A stretch of 64,000 nucleotides of DNA. It comes from Nonlabens sp. Ci31 (GTDB lineage Bacteria; Bacteroidota; Bacteroidia; Flavobacteriales; Flavobacteriaceae). Made by a program: the position numbers and the translations under genes. Shown here one piece after another: positions 39,470-49,893 of this stretch (position 1 is the stretch's first letter; every line of letters starts with the position of its first letter). The DNA is taken from positions 1,993,001-2,057,000 of the forward strand of contig NZ_CP043633.1 of NCBI RefSeq assembly GCF_012974865.1, read 5' to 3'. A model generated the notes under the pieces. The model had not been told where the DNA came from. It searched no databases and worked only from the letters and a program-made list of their open reading frames with translations.

Positions 39470-40191
39470 TAGATCTTTGGTAGATAAAGTTGTAAATCTA
39501 CACCTATAAGTTGATCTATATGCCCTGCGATGGGATGTTCTTTATCTGTCTTAAAATGCATGTGTAAGAATGTGGTGTGGTGTGTATAAATCGCTTGGTG
39601 CTTTTCAGAATAGAAGCCTATAATCTCTACATCTTCCTCCTTTAAAATGCCATTTGATCCAGTTTCTTGGTGCTTTTTATGATTGTGCACGTTGTCACCT
39701 TTTGGCCAGTTGATCACATGCCAGTCTAAAGATATTGCTTTCCCCTTTAATAAAAACGGAAATGGTAGGTCGACATCTAACCCATTTTTGAGTGCGGCCT
39801 CTTTGATTTGCCTTTCTAGTTCTGCGTTATTAGAGAACGGATCCAGTTCAACTCCATAGTTCCATTCAGGAACTTGAGCATAGACTAGCAATGATGCTTT
39901 GTGATTAAAACTGGACGCTATCTCCACGTTGTTATTTGGGCCTGATTTACTCACATAAGAAACTCCATCAAACACTTGAATTTCTCCTTTGAGATGTTCT
40001 AATGCACCTAGAGCATACAGATGAGGTAATTGCTTTAAAGAATCTAGAGACATTGTTGCTTCTAAATTTCCAGACATCATATTTCTTAAGGCGCCCTGAT
40101 GTTTTACGGTGCTGTCTGCGGTTGGTTGATCAGCACAACTTACCACACTCGTGGCGATAATTAGCAATAGTAAAAGTTTTAGTTTATTCAT
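39469..40191 (-). CDS. Acetolactate-decarboxylase-like lipoprotein
   Basis: The 240-residue product has a lipoprotein signal with Cys19 in VVSCAD. The mature part resembles alpha-acetolactate decarboxylase: HLYALGALEHLKGEIQVFDG near residue 60 and HHTTFLHMHFKTDKEHPIAGHID near residues 203-225, with the histidines expected to bind zinc. The cytoplasmic enzyme makes acetoin, but a lipid-anchored form would act in the periplasm. Its overlap with the HMA-membrane gene suggests metal handling or another substrate. Confidence 0.78.
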   Translation of the reverse strand: MNKLKLLLLLIIATSVVSCADQPTADSTVKHQGALRNMMSGNLEATMSLDSLKQLPHLYALGALEHLKGEIQVFDGVSYVSKSGPNNNVEIASSFNHKASLLVYAQVPEWNYGVELDPFSNNAELERQIKEAALKNGLDVDLPFPFLLKGKAISLDWHVINWPKGDNVHNHKKHQETGSNGILKEEDVEIIGFYSEKHQAIYTHHTTFLHMHFKTDKEHPIAGHIDQLIGVDLQLYLPKI

Positions 40192-40546
40192 TTTTTAATT
40201 TTAAGGTATTGGACTAATGCAGTAGGGCGCTAATTCGTCACAGAAATTGTTTGAGATTGTACAAAGGTATCAGTACGTATTGCAATTGCTGCTTTTAAGG
40301 TTTGTTTTAGTTGCTATGGCATTTCAACTAATAGAATAAGCTCGTTCTCAAAATCAGTAAGCTGTACATCATGATTAGTTATAAAAATCCAGATAGCAAC
40401 ATAGATATGTGGAGCACTTTCTAAAAAGGTCCAAGCCTTTTCTAGTTGTAAATTCTCATGTCACAAAAGTAGTGATGGTTATTAAAACTAGTGTAGTAAA
40501 CGTTAAACAAATAGATTGGGATTATTTTTATAGCTGTACAAGGATA
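40192..40546. other. Gene-free stretch upstream of the lipoprotein gene
   Basis: No gene is seen; a 68-codon plus-strand frame at 40409-40615 has no recognisable content and runs through a terminator. The left part is the upstream region of the acetolactate-decarboxylase-like gene. Confidence 0.5.
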
Positions 40547-40582
40547 AAAACCCTTAAAATCATTAGATTAAAAGGGTTTTGT
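40547..40582 (-). terminator. Terminator of the universal stress protein gene
   Basis: AAAACCCTT and AAGGGTTTT flank an AT-rich loop. On the minus strand the hairpin ends in TTTTTATCC, about 140 bases beyond the stress-protein stop. Confidence 0.6.
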
Positions 40583-40721
40583 TGTGGAATAAAAAGTGTT
40601 TGGGTTCCTTCTTAAGGGGGTGTTTTACCTGCTATCATTAATAGCATAAAGAAGAATTGCCTTCAATTATTTGTTTTAGCCAGTTTTCAGATATTCTAGT
40701 GACTTAGCGCTAGGATTCTTT

Positions 40722-41540
40722 TTAGATCTTAAAACTCATCACGGGAAGTGGGGAGCTGTTAGCGAGGTCTTCTGAGATACTTCCTCTAAAGAAATGTGAA
40801 AGTCCTTTTCTAGCATGTGTGCTTATCGCTATACAATCTGCTTGAGTTTCCTCTGCATATTGTAGCAAGCCGTCTTCAACCGTATATCCAGAAATAAAGT
40901 CCACTTGATCAGTACCCCCAAAAGCGGCAAATTGTTGTGTCATTTCTTTAAATTCTTTGGAGCTGATAAAGTCGGTGTGAGGTCTATTGACATACACAGC
41001 ATGCAATTTGCTCTCTAAAGTAGAAAATATATTTACAGCTTTCTTATAAGCTGCCACGCTTGCTTCTGTCAGGTCTGTTGCAAAAATCACCGTATTTAGG
41101 TTAAAACTTTGTGGTTTTGATTTTACTGTTAGTACAGGAGTATTACTGTTTCTCACCATTTTTTCAGCATTTGATCCTGCAAAAACACCTTCGTGTGCCA
41201 TCAATCCGTGTGATCCCATTATAATAAGATCTGCATTTACGTTTCGGGCCAATTCATCTACTTCTTTGTAAACCTTATGGTGTTTAATCATTGCTTCTAC
41301 TTGAACTCCTTCTAGGTAGTCTTTATCAAGAAAAGGTTCAAATTTCTTTTTAGAAAGTGCCAGTAGAAACATCATTTCATTTTTATTGTCACTATCAGAG
41401 TGAGAGATCAATGAGTCTGATAATTCGAGCATGTGCAGCACATGTAAGGTAGCATTGTGTTTTTTAGCAAGCATAGCACCTATCTCTAAAGCGTATTCAG
41501 AATATTTTGAAAAGTCTACTGGTATAATAATGTTGTTCAT
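40722..41540 (-). CDS. Universal stress protein, two UspA domains
   Basis: The 272-residue protein is a tandem of two Usp folds (about 1-140 and 145-272). The first has the start NNIIVPVDFSKYSEYALEIGAMLAK and GSHGLMAHEGVFAGSNAEKMVRNS-like ATP-loop signature; the second ends STHARKGLSHFFRGSISEDL. Both loops have the G-x2-G-x9-G(S/T) type pattern of ATP-binding Usp. It is a single minus-strand gene, 680 bases downstream of the P-type ATPase gene. Confidence 0.92.
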   Translation of the reverse strand: MNNIIIPVDFSKYSEYALEIGAMLAKKHNATLHVLHMLELSDSLISHSDSDNKNEMMFLLALSKKKFEPFLDKDYLEGVQVEAMIKHHKVYKEVDELARNVNADLIIMGSHGLMAHEGVFAGSNAEKMVRNSNTPVLTVKSKPQSFNLNTVIFATDLTEASVAAYKKAVNIFSTLESKLHAVYVNRPHTDFISSKEFKEMTQQFAAFGGTDQVDFISGYTVEDGLLQYAEETQADCIAISTHARKGLSHFFRGSISEDLANSSPLPVMSFKI

Positions 41541-42223
41541 GAGGTATAGTTTGGCCTAAATTTACTTCATTCTACAACCAATTTCTTCTAAACAGCATTG
41601 ATATTTATCATAGGCTACTGGTACTTTTGAACATTATAGGAATCTTTCCATCAAGATTAAAAGCACGTAGAGCTGTAGCGTACAGTTGAAGATCTATTTA
41701 GTAACTGATGAAAAGCTTCTATAAAATAAAAGATATTTTGGCCTTTGGTGGAGTTAGAAATCAAGGAAGCGTTCCTCAAAGGTCTGGTATACACCTTTCT
41801 TTGATTGCGATCTTTAGAAAGTGCGCCGGAAGAATTCCTGTGGCTGTATAAAAGAAACACCTGCTCGTAGGAGTTAGTTGTCTTTGTAGCGTTGGAGGGT
41901 TGGGGGCGCAGTGGTGGTTATTTGACCATTACCCGTCCACTCAAATAGCCTTCCATTATAGTGATATTAGAAATGGTAAAATTAGACAGGCTGTTTGATG
42001 AAACCTATCTTTCTAGTATGGGTGAAATAAGTAAAAGAAATCAGCATAGAAAAGCTCCTAGAATCAAGTGCTCGAATCTAGGAGGCTAATATTATAGTGT
42101 CTTAAAATTAAAGAAGAAAAGTGTAGTTTTTACCTCAGTTCTTTGCTGGCCGTTGACGTACTGTCGTAAAATAGCATTTCTAAAGTTTACCTTTAAAGAC
42201 TTACTTTCTATCTCTTTTTTAAT
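41541..42223. other. Gene-poor stretch between the stress protein and P-ATPase genes
   Basis: No convincing gene. A short plus-strand frame starts at about 41708 (48 codons, MKSFYKIKDILAFGG), and a minus-strand frame covers 41657-41860; neither has recognisable features, and the area has the look of decayed coding sequence. Confidence 0.4.
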
Positions 42224-44875
42224 TTAATCAATGACTCTAATGGCTCTTTTTAACAATTGTATTAATAGAACAGGCGCAAAACTTGTACCCACTATTATTA
42301 ACCAAATAGTTGTATCAAGCGTCTGAAGGTCGAGTATTTCATTAAGCGGAGCTACTATATAAAAAACTGCCATAATGATTATACACAATAGCAAAGCGTA
42401 CCACACGAATGCATTACGGGTAATCTCATTTCTTATAAAAGATGTTTTATAAGAAGATAAATTGAAAACATGCCACAATTGAGCTAATGCAAGACTAAAG
42501 AAAGTAATGTTGTTACAAATTTCATGCTCGTATTTAAGGTAATAACTACAATACCAGCTTACCAACATAATAGGCAATGCCATTAAGAAGGCATATACGA
42601 TTATACGTACCCAATCCTTTTTGACAACAATGGCTTCTGCGGGATTTCGTGGACGATTTTTCATGATCAGTACATTGCCTTTACTCACTCCCAGTGCCAA
42701 TGCTGGGAAAATATCGGTAACTAAGTTGAGAAACAGAATCTGCAAAGGAAGAATTGAGAAGGAGAAGTTCAACAAGCCATAACCAAAAATGATAAAAATT
42801 TCACTCAAATTGCAAGAGAGCAAATACACTAAAAAGCGTTTAATGTTTTCAAAGATTGCCCTGCCTTGTTCGATGGCTGAGACAATAGAACTAAAAGAAT
42901 CGTCTTTCAGTACCATTTCAGCAGTTTCTTTTGCTACCTGAGTACCTTTCAGCCCCATCGCAATTCCGATGTCTGCTTTTTTTAATGCCGGGGCATCGTT
43001 TATACCGTCACCAGTCATGGCGACAATATCCCCTCTTTTTTGGTAAAGGCTAACCATATCTAACTTCTGTTTGGGATTTACTCTTGCAAATATGGTGGCG
43101 GCAAATAAATTCTTTTCGGGCTGATTACTTTCCAATTCCTTGCCATTGATAACGAGGTTTTCTTTGTCGGATAATTTTATTTTTTCAGCGATATGAAGAG
43201 CAGTGGCGGGATGGTCCCCCGTAATCATTATCACTTTTATACCGGCATCTCTACAAGATTGCAATGCACCGACTACATCCATTCTTGGAGGATCTAAAAA
43301 CCCGATAAAACCGGCAAAAGTTAAATCTTGCAAGAAATTATCGATTGGGATACTAGCACCTTTCTTGAACGCAAAAGCAAGTACGCGTGTGCCTTGTGCC
43401 TGTATTTTTTCTGCTTTTTGTAAAAATATTTTTTTCTCCTTTTCAGTTAATTTTTCTAGGGTATCTCCCTTACTGTACCTAGTACATTTTTCTATGAGCA
43501 CTTCTACAGCTCCCTTAGCAGCTACAAAGTTAGTGCTGCCATTTTTATGCAAGGTTCCCATTAGTTTAGTCTCAGAGCTAAACGCTTCCTCTGCCACACG
43601 GGGATACTGTTTGTTGATTTTGTCGGAATCGATGTTGTTATCAGCTACAAATTGCAACAATGCAATTTCTATCGGGTCACCTAATTGTTTTTTATCATTT
43701 TCTTTTTCATAGATCACCGCATTGTTGCATAGGGTAGAGATCAGAAGCAGTTGGTCCATAATCGCTCTATTATTATTAGCGCCTATTTTATTTTTCTCAA
43801 CAGCTATGGACTCATCAAAAATGCAAATATCGCTGACTTCAATATTATTTTCAGTAAGTGTTCCAGTTTTATCAGTAAAAATGGTATTGATACCTCCGAG
43901 GGTTTCCACTGCTGCTAATCTTTTTATTAATACATTTTTTTTGGCCATACGCAGCATTCCATATGTTAATGCAATGGTGGCTACGATGGGCAGTCCTTCG
44001 GGAATGGCCGCCACAGCTAGTGCTAGTGACGTTTCAACAATGAGGTAGATATCCTTACCTTGAATAGCCCCTGTAACAATAAAAATTAACGCAAACACAC
44101 TTGTAATCCAAATTAGTTTTTTTGTAAGACCCTGTAGTTTTTGTTCAAGTGGTGTACTACTTTGCTCTGCAGATTCTACCAGAGATGTAATTTTACCCAA
44201 TTCAGTGTACATGCCTGTACCCGTTATAATGGCCTTAGCATTGCCATTTACAACAGCTGTGCCTTTAAAAATCATATTGGTCTGTGCTGCTGTAGGAGTG
44301 TTTTTTTTAAGTGATTCCAGCTTTTTGGTTACTGGTAAAGATTCACCTGTCAGCGCTGATTCGTCTGCTTCGAGTTGATGAAGTTCAAATAAGCGACCAT
44401 CAGCAGGTACCATATCCCCTGCTTCTAACAGCACAATATCGCCGGGTACAATCCTTTCGGAGGGGATTTCAACTATCGAGTTATCTCTTATAACTTTTGA
44501 AACACTAACATCCATCTGTTTTAAAGCACTCATGGATCTGCGTGCCTGTAATTCCATAAAAAAGCCTAAGGCTGCGGTAATAAATAGTACTGCAATAACG
44601 GAAAATCCTTCCAACCAATGTTGGAAAAAAAAGGAAAGTGTTGCAGCCACAACCAACAATAAAATAATAGGACTTTTGAATTGAGCAAGAAGGATTAAAA
44701 AGATGCTTTTTTGTTTTTGTGCTTTGTAGCTATTTAAACCATAGTCTTTAATTCCTTTTTGTACCTGTTGCTCTGTTAATCCACTTTGTTGATTTGCCTG
44801 AAGAAGTTGAGCAATTTTTTCTATATCCTCCGAATGAGGAAATTCAATTGGATAGAAGCTGTTTTTATTTTTCAT
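42224..44875 (-). CDS. Cation-translocating P-type ATPase, Ca2+ type (P2)
   Basis: The 883-residue pump has the N-terminal cation-ATPase domain, the actuator loop TGES, the phosphorylation motif DKTGTLT, and the hinge TGDGINDAPALKKADIGIAMG. Membrane segment 4 has AAIPEGLP and segment 6 FLNLVTDIFPALALG, the ion-site residues seen in P2A calcium pumps. Ten membrane segments are expected. The N-terminal heavy-metal Cys motifs are absent, so it is not a copper pump. Calcium is the best guess, but Mg or Mn is possible. Confidence 0.92.
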   Translation of the reverse strand: MKNKNSFYPIEFPHSEDIEKIAQLLQANQQSGLTEQQVQKGIKDYGLNSYKAQKQKSIFLILLAQFKSPIILLLVVAATLSFFFQHWLEGFSVIAVLFITAALGFFMELQARRSMSALKQMDVSVSKVIRDNSIVEIPSERIVPGDIVLLEAGDMVPADGRLFELHQLEADESALTGESLPVTKKLESLKKNTPTAAQTNMIFKGTAVVNGNAKAIITGTGMYTELGKITSLVESAEQSSTPLEQKLQGLTKKLIWITSVFALIFIVTGAIQGKDIYLIVETSLALAVAAIPEGLPIVATIALTYGMLRMAKKNVLIKRLAAVETLGGINTIFTDKTGTLTENNIEVSDICIFDESIAVEKNKIGANNNRAIMDQLLLISTLCNNAVIYEKENDKKQLGDPIEIALLQFVADNNIDSDKINKQYPRVAEEAFSSETKLMGTLHKNGSTNFVAAKGAVEVLIEKCTRYSKGDTLEKLTEKEKKIFLQKAEKIQAQGTRVLAFAFKKGASIPIDNFLQDLTFAGFIGFLDPPRMDVVGALQSCRDAGIKVIMITGDHPATALHIAEKIKLSDKENLVINGKELESNQPEKNLFAATIFARVNPKQKLDMVSLYQKRGDIVAMTGDGINDAPALKKADIGIAMGLKGTQVAKETAEMVLKDDSFSSIVSAIEQGRAIFENIKRFLVYLLSCNLSEIFIIFGYGLLNFSFSILPLQILFLNLVTDIFPALALGVSKGNVLIMKNRPRNPAEAIVVKKDWVRIIVYAFLMALPIMLVSWYCSYYLKYEHEICNNITFFSLALAQLWHVFNLSSYKTSFIRNEITRNAFVWYALLLCIIIMAVFYIVAPLNEILDLQTLDTTIWLIIVGTSFAPVLLIQLLKRAIRVID

Positions 44876-45359
44876 TTTGGTTACTCCTTGTCTAGGTGAT
44901 TGTGTTGGGACTAAAATATTTGCTGCAAATACTTGTAATTAAATTAGTTACATACGTACTAAAATACCACATAACCACAATTATTTAATGAATAAACACT
45001 TGTTTTTACAACTTTGATTTATTTCTTTTGCCTGAAGGACAATTATATCCAAGGCAGTGATGAATCAAATCAAAGCTGATTTTTACACTCCATAGTCCGG
45101 GTTGTTTCTAGCCTATGAGTTCAACAGCACGATAAATATTACAGCTGGAATAGAAAAAGCTTTGATCGATCTTACCATAAAAAAAAGCGCAGTTCTTTTG
45201 GAGAAAGTTCTTTGGCTATGTATTTTAGGTAAATACAGATTCGGTCGTGAACAGTTGATTTTAAATAGCTGTCTATATTTTGACTTAGGATTATTTTGCT
45301 ATTAAAGAGATAGTAGTGGTAAAAGTCTTGTCTGGAGAAACACCAAAAAATAATTAGCA
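44876..45359. other. Gene-free stretch upstream of the P-ATPase gene
   Basis: No gene is seen. Open frames on both strands (about 45102-45360) are short, overlap each other and have no recognisable features. The left end is the P-ATPase upstream region, without a full TAnnTTTG match. Confidence 0.4.
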
Positions 45360-45881
45360 ATGTCTAGTAATAATAAAGCTCCTAAAAAAAGAATAGAATA
45401 TCGCGGTAAAAATATCCGAGCCTCTAGAACAGGAGGCATTTCTGTTACAGAAACAATTTCAGAAGACGGTTATGGGGCTACCATAAACACCAATCACGGA
45501 CTAAGATTACATAAAAAGCTGTTTAAAGGCGCGAGAATGGGCTTTCAGCGTGGAAACTTCCAATTTATAGGAAGGTATAAAAGTGGTCCATTTAACTTTA
45601 ATATTTCAAAAGGTGGAGTTAGCACTTCCATAAAAAATAAAAGAGGCTCTTATAACCTCTTTAAACCAAATTACTCTAGTTTTAAATTGGCTGGTGTCCA
45701 AGTAAGAGGTAAAAATGCAGCTGCCCTTCAATTAATAGGTATCGTATGGAGTCTTGTCGCAACTGTTTTTAAACTTTTATGGCATATAGGAGTTGCTGCA
45801 TTATGGTTGGTATTCTTAACCATAAAATGGGTTGTAGATTTTGTGATAGGATTCTATAACGGATATAAATCTAGCGGTTAG
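45360..45881 (+). CDS. Hypothetical protein with a DUF4236-like core and C-terminal membrane helices
   Basis: The 173-residue product starts MSSNNKAPKKRIEYRGKNIRAS. Its middle (about 55-105), with NFNISKGGVSTSIKNKRGSYN and many Gly, Lys and Ser, resembles the beta-strand repeats of DUF4236. The last about 50 residues form one long or two short hydrophobic segments (about 120-165). There is no signal peptide, so the basic N-terminal part would be cytoplasmic. No operon partner is visible. Function is unknown. Confidence 0.6.
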   Translation: MSSNNKAPKKRIEYRGKNIRASRTGGISVTETISEDGYGATINTNHGLRLHKKLFKGARMGFQRGNFQFIGRYKSGPFNFNISKGGVSTSIKNKRGSYNLFKPNYSSFKLAGVQVRGKNAAALQLIGIVWSLVATVFKLLWHIGVAALWLVFLTIKWVVDFVIGFYNGYKSSG

Positions 45882-46212
45882 TGGTTCGAGAAAAGTGGAT
45901 GGTCAAGGGGTTAAAAGGTTTTTAAAAATGAAATCAACTTGTCTTTTATTAGGGTCTAATTCTTGAGCATAGGACCATTAATCAGAGTGATGCATCAAAT
46001 TACAGAAAATAGTTTTTATAATTACCTCAGTTCTTCTTAAGTTTAATTCCTTTTAAATTTGGTTATAAATCAGAAAGAAAAAAAGAGGGAATTAAGGATG
46101 TTATAAACGGTGAAGCCTAGACTTTGACAACATTGATAAGACTCTCTGCTTTTACGACTAAATCAGTTTTCCAATGGTCTATCCTATATGAACAGAAGAA
46201 ATTAATCCAAAT
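45882..46212. other. Gene-free stretch
   Basis: I see no gene, repeat or strong hairpin here. It begins a long eroded region. Confidence 0.4.
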
Positions 46213-46612
46213 TTATTGTCCTTCATTTTCAATGATTACGGGAACATTTTGCCTACGATACCCTTTGTTTACATCCAATTCAAAACCTGTTTCTTTCCAT
46301 TGATATTTAGGATACTTTTCGTTGTGTCTTTTTAAATTTTCCTTTCTATTGTTATTATTTTTTACAATAACTTTTTCTAAAACCGGTTGTATTTCGTTGA
46401 TTTTCGTATCAGTGAGTTCAGTCGGTTCAGCCTCTTTAAAAATTCGATACCAACTGTGATCAAATGGGAGTATCCTAAAGTGAGATGCAATTACTTTTCA
46501 ACCGTTCCTTTCGTTTCGGACTGCGTAGTTTCTTTATTTTCGGCATTTTGTTTACAGCTCGAAATTATTATTAGAATTGTTACTATAAAAACCTTTACAA
46601 GGTTTTTCTTAA
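46213..46612 (-). pseudogene. Broken lipoprotein gene
   Basis: On the minus strand one frame reads LVKVFIVTILIIISSCKQNAENKETTQ, a lipobox with Cys, and stops at 46491-46493. A second frame continues DHSWYRIFKEAEPTELTDTKINEIQPV, then QWKETGFELDVNKGYRRQ, and ends at the TAA at 46213-46215. The two halves look like one small lipoprotein of Flavobacteriia broken by a frameshift or deletion and stop. The start codon is also missing. The family is not one I can name. Confidence 0.55.
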
Positions 46613-46856
46613 ATGTTTGGCAAGCTTGTTTTTTATTTTCACCCTTAAGAAAGGAGTTAATTATACTTACTAAGTAACAATAGGAAAACTAAAACCTTGT
46701 TTTGAATACCAGTTCCTTTGCGCGTATCAGTCCTCTTGTCTTTCTTAGGTTGCTTTAGTAGCATTTGAAACACAAGGAACTACTTTCTATTAAAGCTGAT
46801 AGTCATTGCAACACTTGTTAATCAATTCTTATTTACAAGAAATAATACTTACAAAC

Positions 46857-47178
46857 GCGAAAAATTGTTCAGATGTTATTGGTATCGATGTATCAAAAGT
46901 AACCATCGATGCACATATTCATAATTGATCGGTACACCCTGTGTTTCAAATACCCCTAAAGGTTACAAGCCACTTTTTTTTGTACAAAAGCTTACCTAGA
47001 GGATCAGGTCTATTTTTTGATGTTTTGAGAATACAGACCATTTATCTACAAATCTTAGTGTTTATCTTTCAGAACATGGTTTAGATGATGTTGAAGAATG
47101 CCCTTTAGTCATCCAGCCATCTTTAGGTGCTATTAGAACAAATAGACAGGGTTTTAACCTTCAAGTATGCCATAGGAT
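46857..47178 (+). pseudogene. Degraded IS110-family transposase N-terminus
   Basis: One frame reads DVIGIDVSKVTIDAHIHN and stops. GIDVSK with its Asp is the start of the IS110 DEDD catalytic domain. After stops and frameshifts, NLSVYLSEHGLDDVEECPLV and IQPSLGAIRTNRQ follow, which correspond to the NPLxIKRSLGxxRGKTDKxDA region of IS110. The C-terminal half is missing. No element ends were identified. Confidence 0.6.
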
Positions 47179-47255
47179 TTTGACAGTTTATACAGCGTAG
47201 TTTTTTATGAAGTGTTTTTTAAATTATGGAATTTACCTGATTGTAGCCGTAAAAT

Positions 47256-47924
47256 TTAGATTTTTGTAAACTTCCAAAAATCGTTTTTTGGAACAGGAGC
47301 TTCGTAGGTTCTAAAGTCATTGGAATCAGTGACTTGATAGGTTAATTTCCAAGCATGTAGGCAAATTGATAAAGGGAGGTATTCTTGATTTGAACCATAC
47401 TTTTCATCACCTATAATAGGGAATTCCATATGTGCTAACTGGGCTCTTATTTGATGGAACCGACCAGTTTTAGGTTTTATTTCTAAAAGATAGCCAAAAC
47501 TGTTTTCATCTATAACTTGATAGGAAAGAATGCATTTTAGAGATTCTTTAGATTTTAAAGGCACTATATCGGCTCTTTTTTCTAGGTTGTTTTTTACAAG
47601 AAAATTAGTCAAGGTTTTTTTGTTCTTTAACGGCTTTTTTCCGACAATTGCCAAATACGTTTTTTGAACTTTTCGGGTACTAAACAGATCATTGAATTCC
47701 ACAAGAATACTTTTCTTTTTTGCAAAAACCAACACCCCACTTGTCACGCGATCTAATCTATGTATAACCCCAATATAAGGCTTTTGTTTATTTTTTAAAA
47801 GGTGATTCACAACTTGATCCTCTACAGTGTGATTCTCATAAGGACTTTTTTCACTAATAAGTCCAGCCATTTTGTTCACGACTATATAATCGTTGTTTTC
47901 TTGTATTACTTCAAGGTTGGGCAT
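47256..47924 (-). CDS. RluA-family pseudouridine synthase
   Basis: The 222-residue enzyme isomerises uridine in rRNA or tRNA. It has the RluA signature with catalytic Asp in HRLDRVTSGVLVFAK (about residue 56) and the later GRFHQIRAQLAHMEFPIIGDEKYG. It lacks an N-terminal S4 domain, so it is a short RluA/RluC-core type. The exact target position is not predictable. It stands alone in a poor region but appears intact. Confidence 0.9.
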   Translation of the reverse strand: MPNLEVIQENNDYIVVNKMAGLISEKSPYENHTVEDQVVNHLLKNKQKPYIGVIHRLDRVTSGVLVFAKKKSILVEFNDLFSTRKVQKTYLAIVGKKPLKNKKTLTNFLVKNNLEKRADIVPLKSKESLKCILSYQVIDENSFGYLLEIKPKTGRFHQIRAQLAHMEFPIIGDEKYGSNQEYLPLSICLHAWKLTYQVTDSNDFRTYEAPVPKNDFWKFTKI

Positions 47925-48265
47925 TAGCAGTAGTTTTCTTTTTAAATTTTACTAGGGTATTCTTACTTTACCTAATTTCAAGTGATTACAGCTATCTGAT
48001 TTTGTTGACTTCAATAAAATAATGATCATCAAAATTGACATAAAGCACGCTTCTTTATCATTACGGCTTTAATCTTTTGCAGCTCTCTTAAAGCAATACG
48101 TAATTATTTAGAGTCAATGTTAGACTATTTTAGTTTTTTTAGTCAGCGATAAAAATACATTAACTTAATGATTTTACAAAAATCACAAGCTGCTGTATTC
48201 AAATAAGATATTTTTTTTTCATTTAAGTAGAAGTTTTAAAATAGGTTATTTGCAGCTTAAGTTAT
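47925..48265. other. Gene-free stretch
   Basis: AT-rich and without a gene that I can see. It separates the pseudouridine synthase gene from the aldehyde dehydrogenase terminator. Confidence 0.4.
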
Positions 48266-48296
48266 AAACCAAAAAACCCCAGATTTTTCTGGGGTT
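48266..48296 (-). terminator. Rho-independent terminator of the aldehyde dehydrogenase gene
   Basis: AACCCCAGA and CTGGGGTT form the stem. On the minus strand it is followed by TTTTTTGG. It lies 28 bases past the stop. Confidence 0.85.
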
Positions 48297-48323
48297 GTCA
48301 TTGAAGTTAAATGGCACTTATAA

Positions 48324-49826
48324 TTAAAAGAGTCCCATAGGTTTCTTGTCATAAGAGACCAGCATGTTTTTTACAACACGGTAATGATCTAATGCCATTT
48401 TATGGTTTTCACGACCGAATCCTGAATCTTTTACACCGCCAAAAGGAGCGTGGGCGGGATAAGTATTGTATTGATTTACCCAAACTCTACCAGCTTGAAT
48501 AGCACGTGGAACTTGGAATAATTCATGAGCATCGCGAGACCAAACACCTGCTCCTAAGCCGTAAGGGGTATCATTAGCGATAGCTATTGCTTCTTCTGTA
48601 GAGCTAAATGTAGTCAATGCTACAACTGGGCCGAAAATTTCTTCTTGAAATACACGCATGTCGTTTGTTCCTCTCAACACTGTTGGTTGTACATAGTATC
48701 CTCCAGAAAGATCACCTTCATGGTTACCAGCTTCTCCACCGGCTAAAACAACGGCACCTTCTTCTTTACCGATATTAATATAGTCAAGAATCTTTTCACA
48801 TTGTGCTTTAGAAACTTGAGAACCGATCATTGTTTCTGGATCTAGAGGGTTACCTGCTTTAACTAGCTTTAAGCGTTCTTGCATCTTGTCTATGAAAAGA
48901 TCAGCAATGTCTTCGTGAACTAGAATACGAGAAGGTGTCGTACAGATCTCTCCTTGGTTAAGAGCAAACATCAAAGCACCTTCAATAGATTTACTAAAGA
49001 ATTCGTCATCTTGCTCTGCTACTGATGGAAAGAACACATTAGGAGATTTCCCACCTAATTCCATAGTTACAGGAATGATATTTTCTGCTGCATTGTGGTA
49101 TACTTTACGACCTGTTTCTGTAGAGCCAGTGAAGGAAAGTTTAGCTATGCGTTTAGATGTCGCTAAAGCTTGACCAGCTTCGTCACCAAAACCAGTTACA
49201 ATGTTTAATACGCCTGCAGGTAATATATCACCAATGAGTTCCATTAAAACAATAACGCTGGTAGGCGTTTGTTCTGCTGGTTTTACAACTGCTGTGCAAC
49301 CTGCTGCTAGAGCTGGCGCGATTTTCCAAGCTAACATGAGCATTGGGAAGTTCCATGGAATGATTTCTCCAACAACACCAATAGGCTCGTTTAATACGAT
49401 GCTTAATGTATTTTTGTCGTGTTCTGAAATACTTCCTTCGTCTGCACGAATAACTCCTGCAAAATAGCGAAAATGATCAATGCAGTAAGGGATATCTGCT
49501 GCACGAGCTTCACGAATTGGTTTTCCATTATCAATGGTCTCTAAAGTTGCCAGATACTCAAGGTTATCTTCCATTACCTGCGCAATCTTTAATAGCATAT
49601 TGCTTCGTTCTGCAGCTGAAGAGCTACTCCACGAGGGAAACGCTTCATGTGCAGCGTCTAAAGCCAGATCGACATCTTCTTGAGTGGAACGAGCCGCCTG
49701 TGTAAATACCTTGCCGTCTACAGGAGATACGTTATCGAAATACTGACCTTTTACAGGAGCAACGAAGTTACCACCAATAAAATTCCCATATCTTTCTTTA
49801 AATACAGGTTTAGTTACATTTGCCAT
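48324..49826 (-). CDS. NAD(P)-dependent aldehyde dehydrogenase (ExaC/acetaldehyde-type)
   Basis: The 500-residue enzyme oxidises an aldehyde to the acid. It has the conserved [20 protein letters not shown] segment, the Glu motif [10 protein letters not shown] and a catalytic Cys in [11 protein letters not shown], followed by EEIFGPVVA. The NQGEICT form is typical of acetaldehyde dehydrogenases such as ExaC. The AraC-type regulator gene lies 218 bases upstream on the same strand and may control it. An inverted repeat (49856-49880) is in the leader. Confidence 0.92.
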   Translation of the reverse strand: MANVTKPVFKERYGNFIGGNFVAPVKGQYFDNVSPVDGKVFTQAARSTQEDVDLALDAAHEAFPSWSSSSAAERSNMLLKIAQVMEDNLEYLATLETIDNGKPIREARAADIPYCIDHFRYFAGVIRADEGSISEHDKNTLSIVLNEPIGVVGEIIPWNFPMLMLAWKIAPALAAGCTAVVKPAEQTPTSVIVLMELIGDILPAGVLNIVTGFGDEAGQALATSKRIAKLSFTGSTETGRKVYHNAAENIIPVTMELGGKSPNVFFPSVAEQDDEFFSKSIEGALMFALNQGEICTTPSRILVHEDIADLFIDKMQERLKLVKAGNPLDPETMIGSQVSKAQCEKILDYINIGKEEGAVVLAGGEAGNHEGDLSGGYYVQPTVLRGTNDMRVFQEEIFGPVVALTTFSSTEEAIAIANDTPYGLGAGVWSRDAHELFQVPRAIQAGRVWVNQYNTYPAHAPFGGVKDSGFGRENHKMALDHYRVVKNMLVSYDKKPMGLF

Positions 49827-49855
49827 AATTGTATGTTTTAAATTTTATTATTAAG

Positions 49856-49880
49856 GAATGCTTATCTAAATACAAGCATT
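49856..49880. promoter_or_regulatory. Inverted repeat in the aldehyde dehydrogenase leader
   Basis: AATGCTT and AAGCATT face each other around an AT-rich spacer, 30 bases upstream of the ATG and downstream of the -7 box. It may be an operator or an RNA hairpin. Confidence 0.4.
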
Positions 49881-49893
49881 TTTAATTCTGATG

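Noticed and set aside
40409..40615. 68-codon plus-strand frame
   Set aside because: It runs through the stress-protein terminator hairpin and has no recognisable content.
41657..41860. 67-codon minus-strand frame in the gap upstream of the stress-protein gene
   Set aside because: No recognisable features, and the plus strand also has an open frame there; neither is supported.
46387..46677. 96-codon plus-strand frame
   Set aside because: It is the antisense of the broken lipoprotein gene, whose minus-strand pieces make better protein sense.
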